Virus record (IMG/VR): IMGVR_UViG_3300017971_003303
Location: 1 to 62,886 of that record
Origin: a virus
Reading direction: 5' to 3' (one strand)
DNA: 62,886 nt
The notes beneath the pieces are model-generated. The model was not told where the DNA came from. It did no database searches and worked only from the letters and a program-made list of their open reading frames with translations. Of the stretch, positions 42,165-50,769 are shown in pieces (within the stretch, counting starts at the first letter, position 1; every line of letters starts with the position of its first letter). The translations under genes and the position numbers were made by a program.

Positions 42165-42581
42165 ATGGTATTGGTTAAGGTTGATGATAGAGAGCCAGAT
42201 GTGGTTTTTGAGATTATGAAAGAGTTAGAGATTACTACTGTGAGATGTAGGATGGATGAAGGAGATTATGTTTGGAATGATGTTGTTGTGGAGAGGAAGA
42301 CAATTGACGATTTTTGTGGGAGCATTATTGATGGAAGGTTGAAGAATCAAGTAGAGAAGATGAGGCAGAAGTTTCCATTTATTTATGTTGTGGTTGTTGG
42401 GAATATTGGAGATAGAACGAGTGAGATTCATGAAAATTGTATTTTGGGAATGTTGGCTAGTTTGGCAGTTAAAGGTGTTCAGTTTTTGATGGTAGATAAT
42501 GAGAGACAGTTTTGTTATTTGGTTAAGAGGATATTTGAAAGATATGAGGAGGTAAGAAATGAGAAAAAAGATAATAAATAG
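42165..42581 (+). CDS. ERCC4/XPF-type nuclease
   Basis: The protein has 138 residues. 'KVDDREPDVVFEIMKE' and 'DEGDYVWNDVVVERKTIDDF' contain the GDxnERKx3D active site of the XPF/Mus81/Hef family. Only the nuclease domain is present (no helicase or HhH domains). It cuts branched DNA such as flaps, forks or recombination intermediates. Archaeal and eukaryotic in distribution. Confidence 0.85.
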   Translation: MVLVKVDDREPDVVFEIMKELEITTVRCRMDEGDYVWNDVVVERKTIDDFCGSIIDGRLKNQVEKMRQKFPFIYVVVVGNIGDRTSEIHENCILGMLASLAVKGVQFLMVDNERQFCYLVKRIFERYEEVRNEKKDNK

Positions 42582-42729
42582 ATGTTTGGACATAATTAGG
42601 AGAGTTGTAGCTACTCATAATATTGGTGGTTTGAGTTATGTTGAGGAAGCATTGAGACAAGAATTAGAAAAGAATGAGTTTAGAGCTTTTGCTATTAGGA
42701 AGGCTAAGGAAGATGGCAATAGTTGTTGA
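42559..42729 (+). CDS. Small helical protein, not recognised
   Basis: A 56-residue frame with a good RBS (GAGGAGGTAAGAA). It overlaps the nuclease gene by 23 bp and the next gene by 17 bp. Helical, basic N-terminus (MRKKIINRCLDIIRRVVATH). Function unknown. Confidence 0.45.
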   Translation: MRKKIINRCLDIIRRVVATHNIGGLSYVEEALRQELEKNEFRAFAIRKAKEDGNSC

Positions 42730-42880
42730 TATTATTGATTTTACTTGGTCTTTTTGTGGAGCTGGTTTTCATTATTTATGTTTATGGGGCTATTTTGATA
42801 TGAAATATGTTTATTTTATAATGTTGATTTATATACTTATTTTGTGTTTAGTTAATGGTATAAGATTATGTATAGAATAG
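42713..42880 (+). CDS. Membrane microprotein
   Basis: About 55 residues with one long or two short hydrophobic helices (FTWSFCGAGFHYLCLWGYF, then YVYFIMLIYILILCLV). The ATG at 42713 is chosen over 42674, which overlaps more. Function unknown. Confidence 0.4.
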   Translation: MAIVVDIIDFTWSFCGAGFHYLCLWGYFDMKYVYFIMLIYILILCLVNGIRLCIE

Positions 42881-42988
42881 GCTTATTTCCTATTTTAAGG
42901 GGTTCTAACGAGAGTTTTTTGGTTTTTAATGATATTATATATATTGGATTTTTTGTCGATTAATAATTATATAATTTAATTCATATAA

Positions 42989-42997
42989 TTTTTAAAT
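42989..42997 (+). promoter_or_regulatory. Putative TATA box (leaderless)
   Basis: TTTTTAAAT has its centre 25 nt before the ATG at 43018. A second TATA-like ATTATATAATTTA (42966-42978), the repeated 13-mer, lies further upstream. The 137-bp gap before this gene is AT-rich and holds nothing else that I can read. Confidence 0.45.
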
Positions 42998-43017
42998 GTT
43001 AATAATTATTAATTATT

Positions 43018-43170
43018 ATGGGAAAAATAAAAACTGTTGCAGTTACAGAAAAACAAGCTAGGTTTATTGATGACCAAAGTAGATATTTTAACTTATCTAA
43101 GTTTGTTAGGAATGAATTAAATAAATATATAGAGTTTGTAGAGGAATATGACAAAGAGACAACTAACTGA
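43018..43170 (+). CDS. Ribbon-helix-helix-like protein
   Basis: A 50-residue protein. 'KTVAVTEKQARFIDDQSRYF' with 'NLSKFVRNELNKYIEF' fits the beta-strand then two-helix pattern of RHH/CopG-type regulators (V-x-V-T... and LSxFVRxxL). Possible leaderless start. Likely a DNA-binding regulator of the late (packaging) region that follows. Confidence 0.55.
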   Translation: MGKIKTVAVTEKQARFIDDQSRYFNLSKFVRNELNKYIEFVEEYDKETTN

Positions 43171-43426
43171 TTTGGAGAAAAATATAGTTAAGAAACAAAT
43201 TAATAGGATTAGGAAGGAAATAGAACATTTATATTGGTTAGAGAGGTATAACGATTTGATGTTGGGTGAAGGTTTAAGGAGAAATTATGAGGAGAAACTT
43301 AGGGAGTTTAAACTACAAAAACACCAATTAGTTTCAGATATACATACTAAAGTTGAAAGTATTAGAGTTTTAGAGGAACAAGTAAAGAATGGTGTTGATG
43401 AAAATAAACCAAGAGGAGTTGAGTGA
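43148..43426 (+). CDS. Coiled-coil protein
   Basis: The protein has 92 residues, a charged coiled coil (DLEKNIVKKQINRIRKEIEH). It overlaps the RHH-like gene by 23 bp in a different frame. Function unknown; in the region before the terminase. Confidence 0.5.
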   Translation: MTKRQLTDLEKNIVKKQINRIRKEIEHLYWLERYNDLMLGEGLRRNYEEKLREFKLQKHQLVSDIHTKVESIRVLEEQVKNGVDENKPRGVE

Positions 43427-43443
43427 AAGGAGGATATTAAAAA

Positions 43444-43914
43444 ATGGCAGATACAATTGGAATTACAAGACAGCATACGTCAAGTGAACAAAAAGATTAC
43501 ACTGTTGTTGGTAAAAAGACACCAAAAGAGTTATTTTTGAAAGAATTGTCAGAAAAAACGCAAGAATATACTAGGAAACACTTGCCTTTTGATGAGAGAT
43601 GTGCTAGACAAGATTATGAGGATAAAGTAGATAACATTATGAGGGAGTCAGAAAGAAGAAATGGATTTGTTTCTGAACAAGAATTACGTAATGTTAGTTT
43701 AGGAGATTTGGATGTATATGGAGATGAGTCTAGATTTATTGTTGGTGATGTTGATGAAGATATTGAAATGCAAAATATAAATGGAATCAGGACAGCTAGG
43801 ACTATTGGATATACTCAAAAGTTTACATGTAAGAATAGAGGTCATGGTATAAGTGTTTTTGTACCTATTGATGTATGGGAGAAAAGAAATAAAGTCAAGA
43901 AAAAGGAGGAATAG
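43444..43914 (+). CDS. Small protein, not recognised
   Basis: The protein has 156 residues, alpha/beta, highly charged (KTPKELFLKELSEKTQEYTR). RBS AAAGGAGGATATTAAAA. Position just upstream of a possible small terminase. No family recognised. Confidence 0.5.
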   Translation: MADTIGITRQHTSSEQKDYTVVGKKTPKELFLKELSEKTQEYTRKHLPFDERCARQDYEDKVDNIMRESERRNGFVSEQELRNVSLGDLDVYGDESRFIVGDVDEDIEMQNINGIRTARTIGYTQKFTCKNRGHGISVFVPIDVWEKRNKVKKKEE

Positions 43915-43931
43915 GATAGGTTTACCAAAGA

Positions 43932-44369
43932 ATGAATCTTAAAGGAACTGTTAAAAATTTAAAGCCTCAGGATATTTCTAAACGTAAGGATTTTTTAGAG
44001 TTATCTGCCAAAGGTGGTGCTACAAAGAGTTGGAAGAAGGATAAATCTGCAAGACTTAGAAGTTTGTTAATGAGGAGTGATGATAAAATTGATGAAAAAG
44101 CACTACAAATGGTATTTGACGAGGAGTTTTCTGCCTATGAAATACAAAAGATAATTTCCAATTACTTGGAGAGAGATTTACCTATTAAATGGAAAATGCA
44201 ATTATTGGATAAAATGACGAAGGTTCATGCTACGTTACATGGAGTAAAGACAAAAAATACTAATGTTAATGTGAATATTGATTTTAATGAAAGATTAAAA
44301 GAGTGGAGGAAAGAATTAGAAATAGCTAAAGATGTGACAATTAGTGACAATAGAGTTGATGGGAGATAA
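43932..44369 (+). CDS. Possible terminase small subunit
   Basis: The protein has 145 residues. The N-terminus (LSAKGGATKSWKKDKSARLR) resembles the basic, Gly-containing start of phage small terminases, followed by a helical core (YEIQKIISNYLERDLPIKWK) and a coiled segment. Its place some 800 bp before the large terminase supports this. The identification is tentative. Confidence 0.4.
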   Translation: MNLKGTVKNLKPQDISKRKDFLELSAKGGATKSWKKDKSARLRSLLMRSDDKIDEKALQMVFDEEFSAYEIQKIISNYLERDLPIKWKMQLLDKMTKVHATLHGVKTKNTNVNVNIDFNERLKEWRKELEIAKDVTISDNRVDGR

Positions 44370-44517
44370 TATAAGATATTGTCCTGTACATGGATGTTTA
44401 ATGTTTCCATATTGGTTAAAATATTATTGTTCAAGATGTAGAAAATGGTGGATGGATAATGAAATTGAGGAGACTAGAATAAAGTTGAAAGATGGGAAGG
44501 AGAAAAAGGAGAAGTGA
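44359..44517 (+). CDS. Zinc-binding microprotein
   Basis: A 52-residue protein with CPVHGC and CSRC (YCPVHGCLMFPYW, then YYCSRCRKWWM) forming a zinc site and a Lys-rich tail. It overlaps both neighbours by 11 and 26 bp. Function unknown. Confidence 0.45.
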   Translation: MGDNIRYCPVHGCLMFPYWLKYYCSRCRKWWMDNEIEETRIKLKDGKEKKEK

Positions 44518-44701
44518 TGGATTACATAGTAAAGTTGTAGATTTTGTACCACACAATGATGGTGAAGGTGAACCTGATTATATACCTTATTGTACTTTTA
44601 GAAGACATGTTGGTATTGTTTTAGACAAAGATGTTTGTGAAAAAAGGCAATGTGAATATTATAGAAAATTATATATTTATGGTGTTGGGAGATTAGATTA
44701 A
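44492..44701 (+). CDS. Small protein with Cys pair, not recognised
   Basis: The protein has 69 residues with a basic start (MGRRKRRSDGLHSKVVDF) and CTFRRH, CEKRQC motifs that may bind zinc. It begins inside the previous gene; RBS GAAAGATGGGAAGG lies within. Function unknown. Confidence 0.45.
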   Translation: MGRRKRRSDGLHSKVVDFVPHNDGEGEPDYIPYCTFRRHVGIVLDKDVCEKRQCEYYRKLYIYGVGRLD

Positions 44702-44703
44702 AA

Positions 44704-45093
44704 ATGATAACATTTGGTAGAGGTATAGTTAAAAAGGATGATGAAGGAGTATGGGAATATGTTGGTAGTATTCCTGATTATAATGATTGTGAACAAGTTG
44801 TCATTATGCGAAAATCTGATTTGGAGTTAATGATTAATACTGGTGTTGAATTGTTATTAAGCACAGGAATGGATATGGATGAAACAATGGTTAGTCAATT
44901 TCCGGACCAAGTTAGATTTACATATTCAGACACAACGTCACAAAAGTTATTTTTGGATAGGAGAGGATATAGTTTGAATTTAAAAGATATGGTATTTTTT
45001 AGGTATGTTAGTGTAGACCAATCTATTATGGAGGAAGGACCTACACCACCAAATGGTGGACCACATGAGAACGAAAATGGAACGATTGGATGA
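44704..45093 (+). CDS. Small protein, not recognised
   Basis: The protein has 129 residues, acidic, alpha/beta (DCEQVVIMRKSDLELMINTG). Starts two bases after the previous stop (TTAAAAATG). Overlaps the next frame by 29 bp. Function unknown; directly upstream of the packaging genes. Confidence 0.5.
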   Translation: MITFGRGIVKKDDEGVWEYVGSIPDYNDCEQVVIMRKSDLELMINTGVELLLSTGMDMDETMVSQFPDQVRFTYSDTTSQKLFLDRRGYSLNLKDMVFFRYVSVDQSIMEEGPTPPNGGPHENENGTIG

Positions 45094-45202
45094 TTATTGT
45101 AGATATTGTGGAAGAATTTTAACTGATGAAGAAACAATACTTTGTAAGTATTGTAAAAAAAGATTTGAAATAAATATGGTTGAAGTGGAGTATGGAGCAT
45201 GA
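45065..45202 (+). CDS. Zinc-ribbon microprotein
   Basis: A 45-residue protein with CRYC and CKYC pairs (YCRYCGRILTD, then ILCKYCKKRF). It overlaps the large terminase start by 11-23 bp. A second ATG at 45077 is an alternative start. Function unknown. Confidence 0.45.
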   Translation: MRTKMERLDDYCRYCGRILTDEETILCKYCKKRFEINMVEVEYGA

Positions 45203-46493
45203 AATTAATGAGTTTTGTAAATTCTGGTTTAGAGATGGTTTAAATAAGTTTGGAGTTAAGGAATTTCATAAATACCAAAAAAATTTTTTGTTACAATGTG
45301 TGAAGAATAAAAGAGTTTGTGCATTATGGAGTAGACAAAGTGGTAAGAGTTTGATGATTAGTTTATATTCTTTATATATGTGTTTGGTTAATACGAGTTT
45401 TAGAGTTTTGATGGTGGCACCAACTCAGGAGCAAAGTGCTGAGTTATATTCTAAATTAAGAAAAATTGCTTTAGGAAGTGAGCTTATAAAATCTGAAATA
45501 ATTAGTAGTAGTCAAACTGAAATTAATTTTAGGAATGGTAGTAGAGTAAAAGCTCTACCTTGTGGTCCTGAGGGAGTTACTATTAGGGGTTTGACTGCTG
45601 ATATTATTATAATTGAGGAAGCTGGTTATGTTAAAGATAGTATTGTTAATGAGGTTATTATGCCTATGATTGGAAGTGCACAAAGTTATGGTCAATGTAT
45701 TAAGATTGGAACACCAAAAGGAAAAAATCACTTTTACGAGAGTAGTTATGGAAAGGAAACAAAATATAGTTTGATTCATATACCTTATACTATTCCTTTA
45801 GATGAAGGACAATACTCTAAAGATTTTATTAATGAACAAAAAAATAATTTGACTGAACTTGAATTTAAAACTGAGTATGAGGCTGAGTTTATTGAGGATG
45901 CAGATGCATATTTTAAACAAGATTTGATTGATAGTTGTGTAGAGGATTATGTTTTGGGAGCTTATCATCCTAAGAGTATTTTTACATTGGGTGTTGATTT
46001 TGCTAGGATGGGAGAAGACGAAAGTGTATTTACTGTGGTTGAGGAGAGTATGGAAAAGGATATTAGGGTTAATTTTATAGATTCTACTTTACATAAACCA
46101 ATGACAGATGCTATTGGTAGAATTAAGGTTTTGGATGAAAAATATACGTTTCAGAAAATTTATTTGGATGAGACTGGAATGGGAGCTGGTCCTACTGATA
46201 TGTTGACAGAAGAATTAGGAGAGAGAGTTGAAGGGTTAACTTTTACTGTTAAGAGTAAACAAGATTTATATTCTAATTTGAAGAAACTTATGGAGCAAGG
46301 TAGAATTAAGATTCCTAATAATAGAAAGTTGTTGTACCAATTAGCAGATTTGAGGTATGAGGTTATGAGTAGTGGCGATTTGAAGATACATCATTCGGAG
46401 AGAGGACATGATGACTTTGCAGATTCATTGGCACTTTCTTGTTGGTATTTTAAGGAAATGGATATGGGAGAATATGAACCTTTTATTTTTTAA
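45180..46493 (+). CDS. Terminase large subunit
   Basis: The protein has 437 residues. 'VCALWSRQSGKSLMISL' is Walker A (with the Arg that phage terminases use), 'TADIIIIEEAGYV' Walker B, 'IKIGTPKGKNHFY' the coupling motif. The nuclease domain has 'TLGVDFARMGEDESVF', 'IYLDETGMG' and 'HDDFADSLAL' with the three catalytic acids. It pumps DNA into the prohead and cuts it. A start at 45192 (MEHEIN) is possible. Terminator-free before the portal promoter. Confidence 0.95.
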   Translation: MKWSMEHEINEFCKFWFRDGLNKFGVKEFHKYQKNFLLQCVKNKRVCALWSRQSGKSLMISLYSLYMCLVNTSFRVLMVAPTQEQSAELYSKLRKIALGSELIKSEIISSSQTEINFRNGSRVKALPCGPEGVTIRGLTADIIIIEEAGYVKDSIVNEVIMPMIGSAQSYGQCIKIGTPKGKNHFYESSYGKETKYSLIHIPYTIPLDEGQYSKDFINEQKNNLTELEFKTEYEAEFIEDADAYFKQDLIDSCVEDYVLGAYHPKSIFTLGVDFARMGEDESVFTVVEESMEKDIRVNFIDSTLHKPMTDAIGRIKVLDEKYTFQKIYLDETGMGAGPTDMLTEELGERVEGLTFTVKSKQDLYSNLKKLMEQGRIKIPNNRKLLYQLADLRYEVMSSGDLKIHHSERGHDDFADSLALSCWYFKEMDMGEYEPFIF

Positions 46494-46519
46494 TTATATA
46501 ATTTAAAACTAATGATTTA
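46492..46519 (+). promoter_or_regulatory. Repeated late promoter, copy 1 (portal)
   Basis: The 28-nt block contains TTATATAATTTAAAACTAAT and is identical to copies at 54451 and 60289. The TATATAAT part is a TATA box, centre about 47 nt before the portal ATG at 46545. Three exact copies before structural genes suggest a shared late promoter. Confidence 0.6.
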
Positions 46520-46544
46520 TTAATTTATTCTAATTAAATTTTTT

Positions 46545-48518
46545 ATGGGTATCTTTGATTTCTGGAAAAAAGGAGAAGTAACGGAGAGTTATGAATATAG
46601 TCCTACACTGATTGTTGACGAACAATCAATGGCTTTGGAACAAACCAATAAACCAGTATTTCGTGGAGAAGTTGAAAAGAAAGAAAGAAATTTTCCTACT
46701 GAATTGGGTGAGGAACATCCATTTGATTTTGCTACATGTGAGGGATTATATAAGAAGTTTGGATTTATAACTGCTGTGATAGATAAGTATATTGATTTTG
46801 TAGTAGGTCCTGGATTTTATGTTGAGTGTGATGATGAAGATGCAAAGAAAATTATTGAGGATTTTATACAGGATGTTAATTTGGATGTATTATTAAGAGC
46901 ATGGTTGAAAGAGAGTTTAGTAAAGGGTAATGGGTTTATGGAAATTGGAGGTAAAAAAGATGAGTCTCCAAAAGGTATGAAAGTTTTAGATAGTAAGTAT
47001 ATGTATATTAAAAGAAATGATAAAGGTGTAGTTGACAAATATAAACAGTATGTTGGTGGATTTAAGAAGTTTGAGTCTGATAAAGTTATATCATTTGAAC
47101 CCTATGAAATTGGACATATTGGTATAAATAAAATTGGTGATTGTCCTTATGGGATTGGAATTATATCACCTGCCTTAACTATGATTAATAATTTACTACA
47201 AAATGAATCAGACTCACATACACTTATAAAGAGGAAAGCTAATAATCCATATGACGTTAAGATGGGAGGTGTTTTTGGTGGAAAATTATACAAACCAAGA
47301 CAAAGTGATGTTGATGCTTTTGGAAAGAAGTTAGAATGGTTACATAATAAACATGAATGGGTTCATGATGGATTAACAGAGATTAAAGCTTTAGACTTCG
47401 GAAATATTGGTGAGAAGTTTGAAAGTATGTTAAATCATGATGTTCAAATGTTATTTTATGCTTTTCAGATTCCACCTACTATTATGGGTATGGAGGGTGT
47501 TCCTGAGGGATTAGCTAAGGTACAAATGGATGGTTTTGAAAGAAGGATTAGTTCTATTCAAGCAGAAGCAGAAAAGGTTTTGGAAAATGACATTTTTAAA
47601 AGAGTATTATTAGCTAATGGATTAGATGTTCATGTTGAGTTTCAATGGGGCAGACCTTCTACTATTGATAAATATGATAGATTAGCTAAATTAACTGAGA
47701 TTATGAAATTGCCTACAGTTTCGGAGAGTATGAGTAAGTTGATTGAACGAGATATGGTTAAGTTATTAGATTATAATGAAAAAGAGTATGAGGAGATGAG
47801 TGAAGAAGAGGAAAGGAGACGTGAAGAGGAACGACCACAACCGATTGTCCCTGGACAGAATGAAAATCCACCACAATTTATTCCTAAAGGAGGTAAACCT
47901 AAAAAAGTTAATATGCCAGTCAAACAAGATATTTGTCCACATCACTTAGATATAAAAGAAGGTCAATATAATACAATACAAGAATGGTTAGGTTTCAACT
48001 ACAAGGATTATTTAAAGAAAATTTTAGAGGTTATTAAAGATGATGATTTTGATTTATTATCAGCTAAGACAACTACTGAAGCTGAAGCAGGAAAATTGAC
48101 TGAAAAACAAATTAATAAGTTAAAAGGAATATTAGAAAAAGGATTTAAAAGTGGTGAGAGTATGAGAAATATGGCTAAGAGAATAGATATAACTCTAGGA
48201 TTACAAGATTTGTATAGGATGAAGGATGGAAAAATTGAATTAGATAGTACAGGTGTACCTAAATTATCCAGGGGTAAGGAGAATAGAAGTATAAATATTG
48301 TTAGAAGCGAAGTTACTAGAATTGCTAATAAGGGAGCTCTAGAGCATTATAAAGAGAATGGTATTAAAAATATTAAGTGGGTAGCAAGTATTGGTAGTAG
48401 AACATGTCCTGAATGTGAATCCTTAAATGGAAGAATATATAAAATAGGAGAACAGCCTGATATACCATTACATCCAATGTGTAGGTGTACAATAGTCCCT
48501 GTTACTGAATTAGGTTAA
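46545..48518 (+). CDS. Portal protein fused to MuF-like head morphogenesis domain
   Basis: The protein has 657 residues. Residues 60-420 are the portal (e.g. FITAVIDKYIDFVVGPGFYV, KANNPYDVKMGG, FQIPPTIMGMEGVPEGLA). The C-terminal 90 residues (NIVRSEVTRIANKGALEHYK, then GSRTCPECESLNGRIYKIGE, PLHPMCRCTIVPV) are the SPP1-gp7/Mu-F domain. The portal forms the dodecameric ring for DNA entry; MuF proteins enter the prohead with it. Fusions of the two are known in several archaeal and bacterial viruses. Confidence 0.85.
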   Translation: MGIFDFWKKGEVTESYEYSPTLIVDEQSMALEQTNKPVFRGEVEKKERNFPTELGEEHPFDFATCEGLYKKFGFITAVIDKYIDFVVGPGFYVECDDEDAKKIIEDFIQDVNLDVLLRAWLKESLVKGNGFMEIGGKKDESPKGMKVLDSKYMYIKRNDKGVVDKYKQYVGGFKKFESDKVISFEPYEIGHIGINKIGDCPYGIGIISPALTMINNLLQNESDSHTLIKRKANNPYDVKMGGVFGGKLYKPRQSDVDAFGKKLEWLHNKHEWVHDGLTEIKALDFGNIGEKFESMLNHDVQMLFYAFQIPPTIMGMEGVPEGLAKVQMDGFERRISSIQAEAEKVLENDIFKRVLLANGLDVHVEFQWGRPSTIDKYDRLAKLTEIMKLPTVSESMSKLIERDMVKLLDYNEKEYEEMSEEEERRREEERPQPIVPGQNENPPQFIPKGGKPKKVNMPVKQDICPHHLDIKEGQYNTIQEWLGFNYKDYLKKILEVIKDDDFDLLSAKTTTEAEAGKLTEKQINKLKGILEKGFKSGESMRNMAKRIDITLGLQDLYRMKDGKIELDSTGVPKLSRGKENRSINIVRSEVTRIANKGALEHYKENGIKNIKWVASIGSRTCPECESLNGRIYKIGEQPDIPLHPMCRCTIVPVTELG

Positions 48519-48519
48519 A

Positions 48520-49182
48520 ATGTCACAAATACATGGTAGTGGTGCTGGAAATTTTAATAATACTGCAATTGTTGATAATAGTGTAGATTCATTACAACAA
48601 GGTAGATTGTGGGTAAGTAGTAGTGGTACTAGTAATCAAATTTATGACGGAAGTAATGGTCCTGCAATATTAGATGAAACAACTTATGCTATTGTTAGTA
48701 TACCATATGAACATTATGAAATTCATGAAGGTAATCATTACTTCACAAAAGGATGGACTAATTTAGCTACTTCTGGTGGAAGTATAAGTTTTGGATTTAC
48801 TACACCAAATACTACTAAGTGGGCACATATGAGATTTGATGTTTTTGCAGATAATGTTTGTGAGATGAATGAATACGAATTTGCTACTATATCTGGTGGT
48901 ACATCACAAACTATATATAATAACAATAGAAATTCAAATAACAATAGTGTATGTACTATTACACAAAATCCTAGCATAACTAGTAATGGTTCTTTATTTG
49001 GGAGTGCTAGATTTGGTGTAGCTGGAACTAATCCTACAAAACAAGGTATCACTGGTGGGTTAGGAAGAAATCAAGAAATAATTTTAAGGTCGGGAACAAC
49101 ATATTTATGGATATTTAAAGTTGGAGGTAATAATACAATTTTTAATTGGGATGCTGAATGGTATGAACATGTTAATAAATAA
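48520..49182 (+). CDS. Predicted beta-rich virion protein
   Basis: The protein has 220 residues, mostly beta with many Asn/Thr/Ser (NNNRNSNNNSVCTITQNPS). The end 'LRSGTTYLWIFKVGGNNT' looks like the final strands of a jelly-roll of phage fibre heads. Starts two bases after the portal stop (TTAAAATG). Probably a head or neck fibre. Not recognised. Confidence 0.5.
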   Translation: MSQIHGSGAGNFNNTAIVDNSVDSLQQGRLWVSSSGTSNQIYDGSNGPAILDETTYAIVSIPYEHYEIHEGNHYFTKGWTNLATSGGSISFGFTTPNTTKWAHMRFDVFADNVCEMNEYEFATISGGTSQTIYNNNRNSNNNSVCTITQNPSITSNGSLFGSARFGVAGTNPTKQGITGGLGRNQEIILRSGTTYLWIFKVGGNNTIFNWDAEWYEHVNK

Positions 49183-49183
49183 A

Positions 49184-49363
49184 ATGGCAATACAAAGATA
49201 TAATCCAGGACCAATAAGAAAAGTTTATAAGAATTTGTATTATGATTCAGACTTAAGAAAATATTTTTTTATAGATAAAAACAATAGGAGGGAGGTAGTA
49301 AATCAAGAAGCTTATTTATTAATATATATTATTGAGTTATTACAAAAAAAAATAAAACTATGA
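49184..49363 (+). CDS. Small protein, not recognised
   Basis: About 59 residues. The ATG at 49184 lies 2 bp after the previous stop and is preferred; the upstream frame from 49121 lies in the preceding gene. Mixed fold with basic residues (RYNPGPIRKVYKNLYY). Function unknown. Confidence 0.45.
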   Translation: MAIQRYNPGPIRKVYKNLYYDSDLRKYFFIDKNNRREVVNQEAYLLIYIIELLQKKIKL

Positions 49364-49515
49364 AAGAAAGACCAATTTGTGCTAACAAAAATTGTAATAA
49401 GCCAGCGTTAGTTATGATGGCTGATAACTACTATTGTGGTGATTGTATAGCTAAATGGCATAGGAAGAAAGTTGAAATGCTACAAAAAGAATTGGAGGAT
49501 TTAAATGGTGACTAG
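49360..49515 (+). CDS. Zinc-binding microprotein
   Basis: A 51-residue protein with CANKNC and CGDC (PICANKNCNKPALVM, then YYCGDCIAKWH), the pattern of a small treble-clef/ribbon. Overlaps neighbours by 4 and 11 bp. Function unknown. Confidence 0.5.
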   Translation: MKERPICANKNCNKPALVMMADNYYCGDCIAKWHRKKVEMLQKELEDLNGD

Positions 49516-49834
49516 AATTTGTCCCAAGTGTAATCAAAGATATATTGTTAGTGAAGGTACTGGAGAGATTGATTTTGTTCATGAATGTAATAGTGGTATT
49601 GATGCAGTAGACCAAGAAGATGTTTTGGTTGTTGGTGGATGGGAAGATTATACTGGAAGTTCTACAGATATAAAAAATGTAAACTATCAAGGTAGTGAAA
49701 ATAAATTGTTTGGAACAAGAGCTGATATTGAAGGCGAGGACTTAGAGGATTTGAGTGAAAGAGGCAAAAGTAAGAGTACTCATAGACAAAGACAACATGA
49801 GGAATATATTAAATTGAAAGGAGGTAGTAATTAA
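49505..49834 (+). CDS. Protein with N-terminal rubredoxin-like knuckle
   Basis: The protein has 109 residues. 'RICPKCNQRYIV...HECNSG' is one CxxC plus a distant Cys, then an acidic low-complexity region and a basic end (RGKSKSTHRQRQHEEYIKLK). Function unknown. It continues the small-gene string between portal and fibre block. Confidence 0.45.
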   Translation: MVTRICPKCNQRYIVSEGTGEIDFVHECNSGIDAVDQEDVLVVGGWEDYTGSSTDIKNVNYQGSENKLFGTRADIEGEDLEDLSERGKSKSTHRQRQHEEYIKLKGGSN

Positions 49835-49835
49835 T

Positions 49836-50102
49836 ATGAGAAAGTTAGACATAATGAATAATATGGAACCAGTTGCGCCTGGTGAATTTTGTAATTGGCA
49901 AGTTATTGGTGGAAAAGTTAAAAGAGTTAAAGATGCTGGAATGGAAATTGTAGATGGTGAAATTAAAGTGAGAGGTCCAGTTGTTGAAAATGCAATTAAA
50001 GAAGTTAATGTAGTTGAGGAGAAAATTGATGTGAAAATTAAGAAGAAGGAGGATAGGAAAGTTGGAAGGAAAAGAAATCCAAAAAATAAGAGAAGGAGTT
50101 AA
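49836..50102 (+). CDS. Small protein, basic C-terminus
   Basis: The protein has 88 residues. Residues 1-60 are alternating strands (EFCNWQVIGGKVKRVKDAGM) and the end is Lys/Arg-rich (KKKEDRKVGRKRNPKNKRRS). RBS AAAGGAGGTAGTAATTAAT. Possibly a small DNA-binding or capsid-associated protein. Function unknown. Confidence 0.5.
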   Translation: MRKLDIMNNMEPVAPGEFCNWQVIGGKVKRVKDAGMEIVDGEIKVRGPVVENAIKEVNVVEEKIDVKIKKKEDRKVGRKRNPKNKRRS

Positions 50103-50466
50103 GGTCACTGTAGAAGATAAAAAGGATAAGAGAGTTAAAGAATTAAATTTTATTTTAAATACATCTCAATCTGGTTATGCTTCATATATCACAAATAATA
50201 TAAATGGAGAATTAGATACATTAATTTTGAATTGTCATGGTAAAGTGAGTATTTCTATAACTTTGAATAAATACCCTAATGTAATATTATTTAAACATGT
50301 TAGTTTAGAGGGGATACATTTTATACCTATTAGATTAAGTGCAATAAGTCCAGACTATAAAGTATTTAATTATTCACAAGAAAAGTGGTGTTTAAATGAT
50401 AAACTGAAATGTGAAATTAAAGGACAAAAGAATAGTCAAGTTGATTTTATTGTGAGGTATACATAA
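50062..50466 (+). CDS. Small protein with predicted beta fold, TTG start
   Basis: The protein has 134 residues. It overlaps the previous gene by 41 bp; the best start is a TTG at 50062 placed 9 nt after AGGAGG (50047-50052). Beta-rich (ISITLNKYPNVILFKHVSLE). Similar in length and context to phage head-fibre or decoration proteins, but no family recognised. Confidence 0.45.
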   Translation: MEGKEIQKIREGVKVTVEDKKDKRVKELNFILNTSQSGYASYITNNINGELDTLILNCHGKVSISITLNKYPNVILFKHVSLEGIHFIPIRLSAISPDYKVFNYSQEKWCLNDKLKCEIKGQKNSQVDFIVRYT

Positions 50467-50768
50467 TGGGAGATGCAATAGTTAGTGGAAGCGGAACTCA
50501 ACATGTATTAGTTGTTGATGAAGAAGGTAGTGGTAGAGTTAATAATACTGTACTTCTTACACAAGCTATAGCTGTGAATGCTAGTAATTTATCGGAATAT
50601 ATTGGTTGGACATATGCTGGTAGTGGTACTGCAACTAGTAGTGCTATTTGGAGAATACAGAAAATAGGATATGATTCAAATAGTATGGTATCTGGAATTG
50701 GTTGGGCAGATGGTTCAATAGAATTTAATAAAGTTTGGGCTAATAGAGCTACATATACATATGGTTAA
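50466..50768 (+). CDS. Small virion-type protein
   Basis: The protein has 100 residues. Gly/Ser-rich beta protein (GSGTQHVLVVDEEGSGRVNN). The start overlaps the upstream stop (TAATG). It resembles small phage 'YIGWTYAGSGTATSSAIWRI' proteins found near fibre genes. Function unknown. Confidence 0.5.
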   Translation: MGDAIVSGSGTQHVLVVDEEGSGRVNNTVLLTQAIAVNASNLSEYIGWTYAGSGTATSSAIWRIQKIGYDSNSMVSGIGWADGSIEFNKVWANRATYTYG

Positions 50769-50769
50769 A

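Noticed and set aside
42881-43017. Riboswitch in the gap before the RHH-like gene
   Set aside because: The sequence is simple AT-rich DNA with TATA-like boxes and no conserved stem set.
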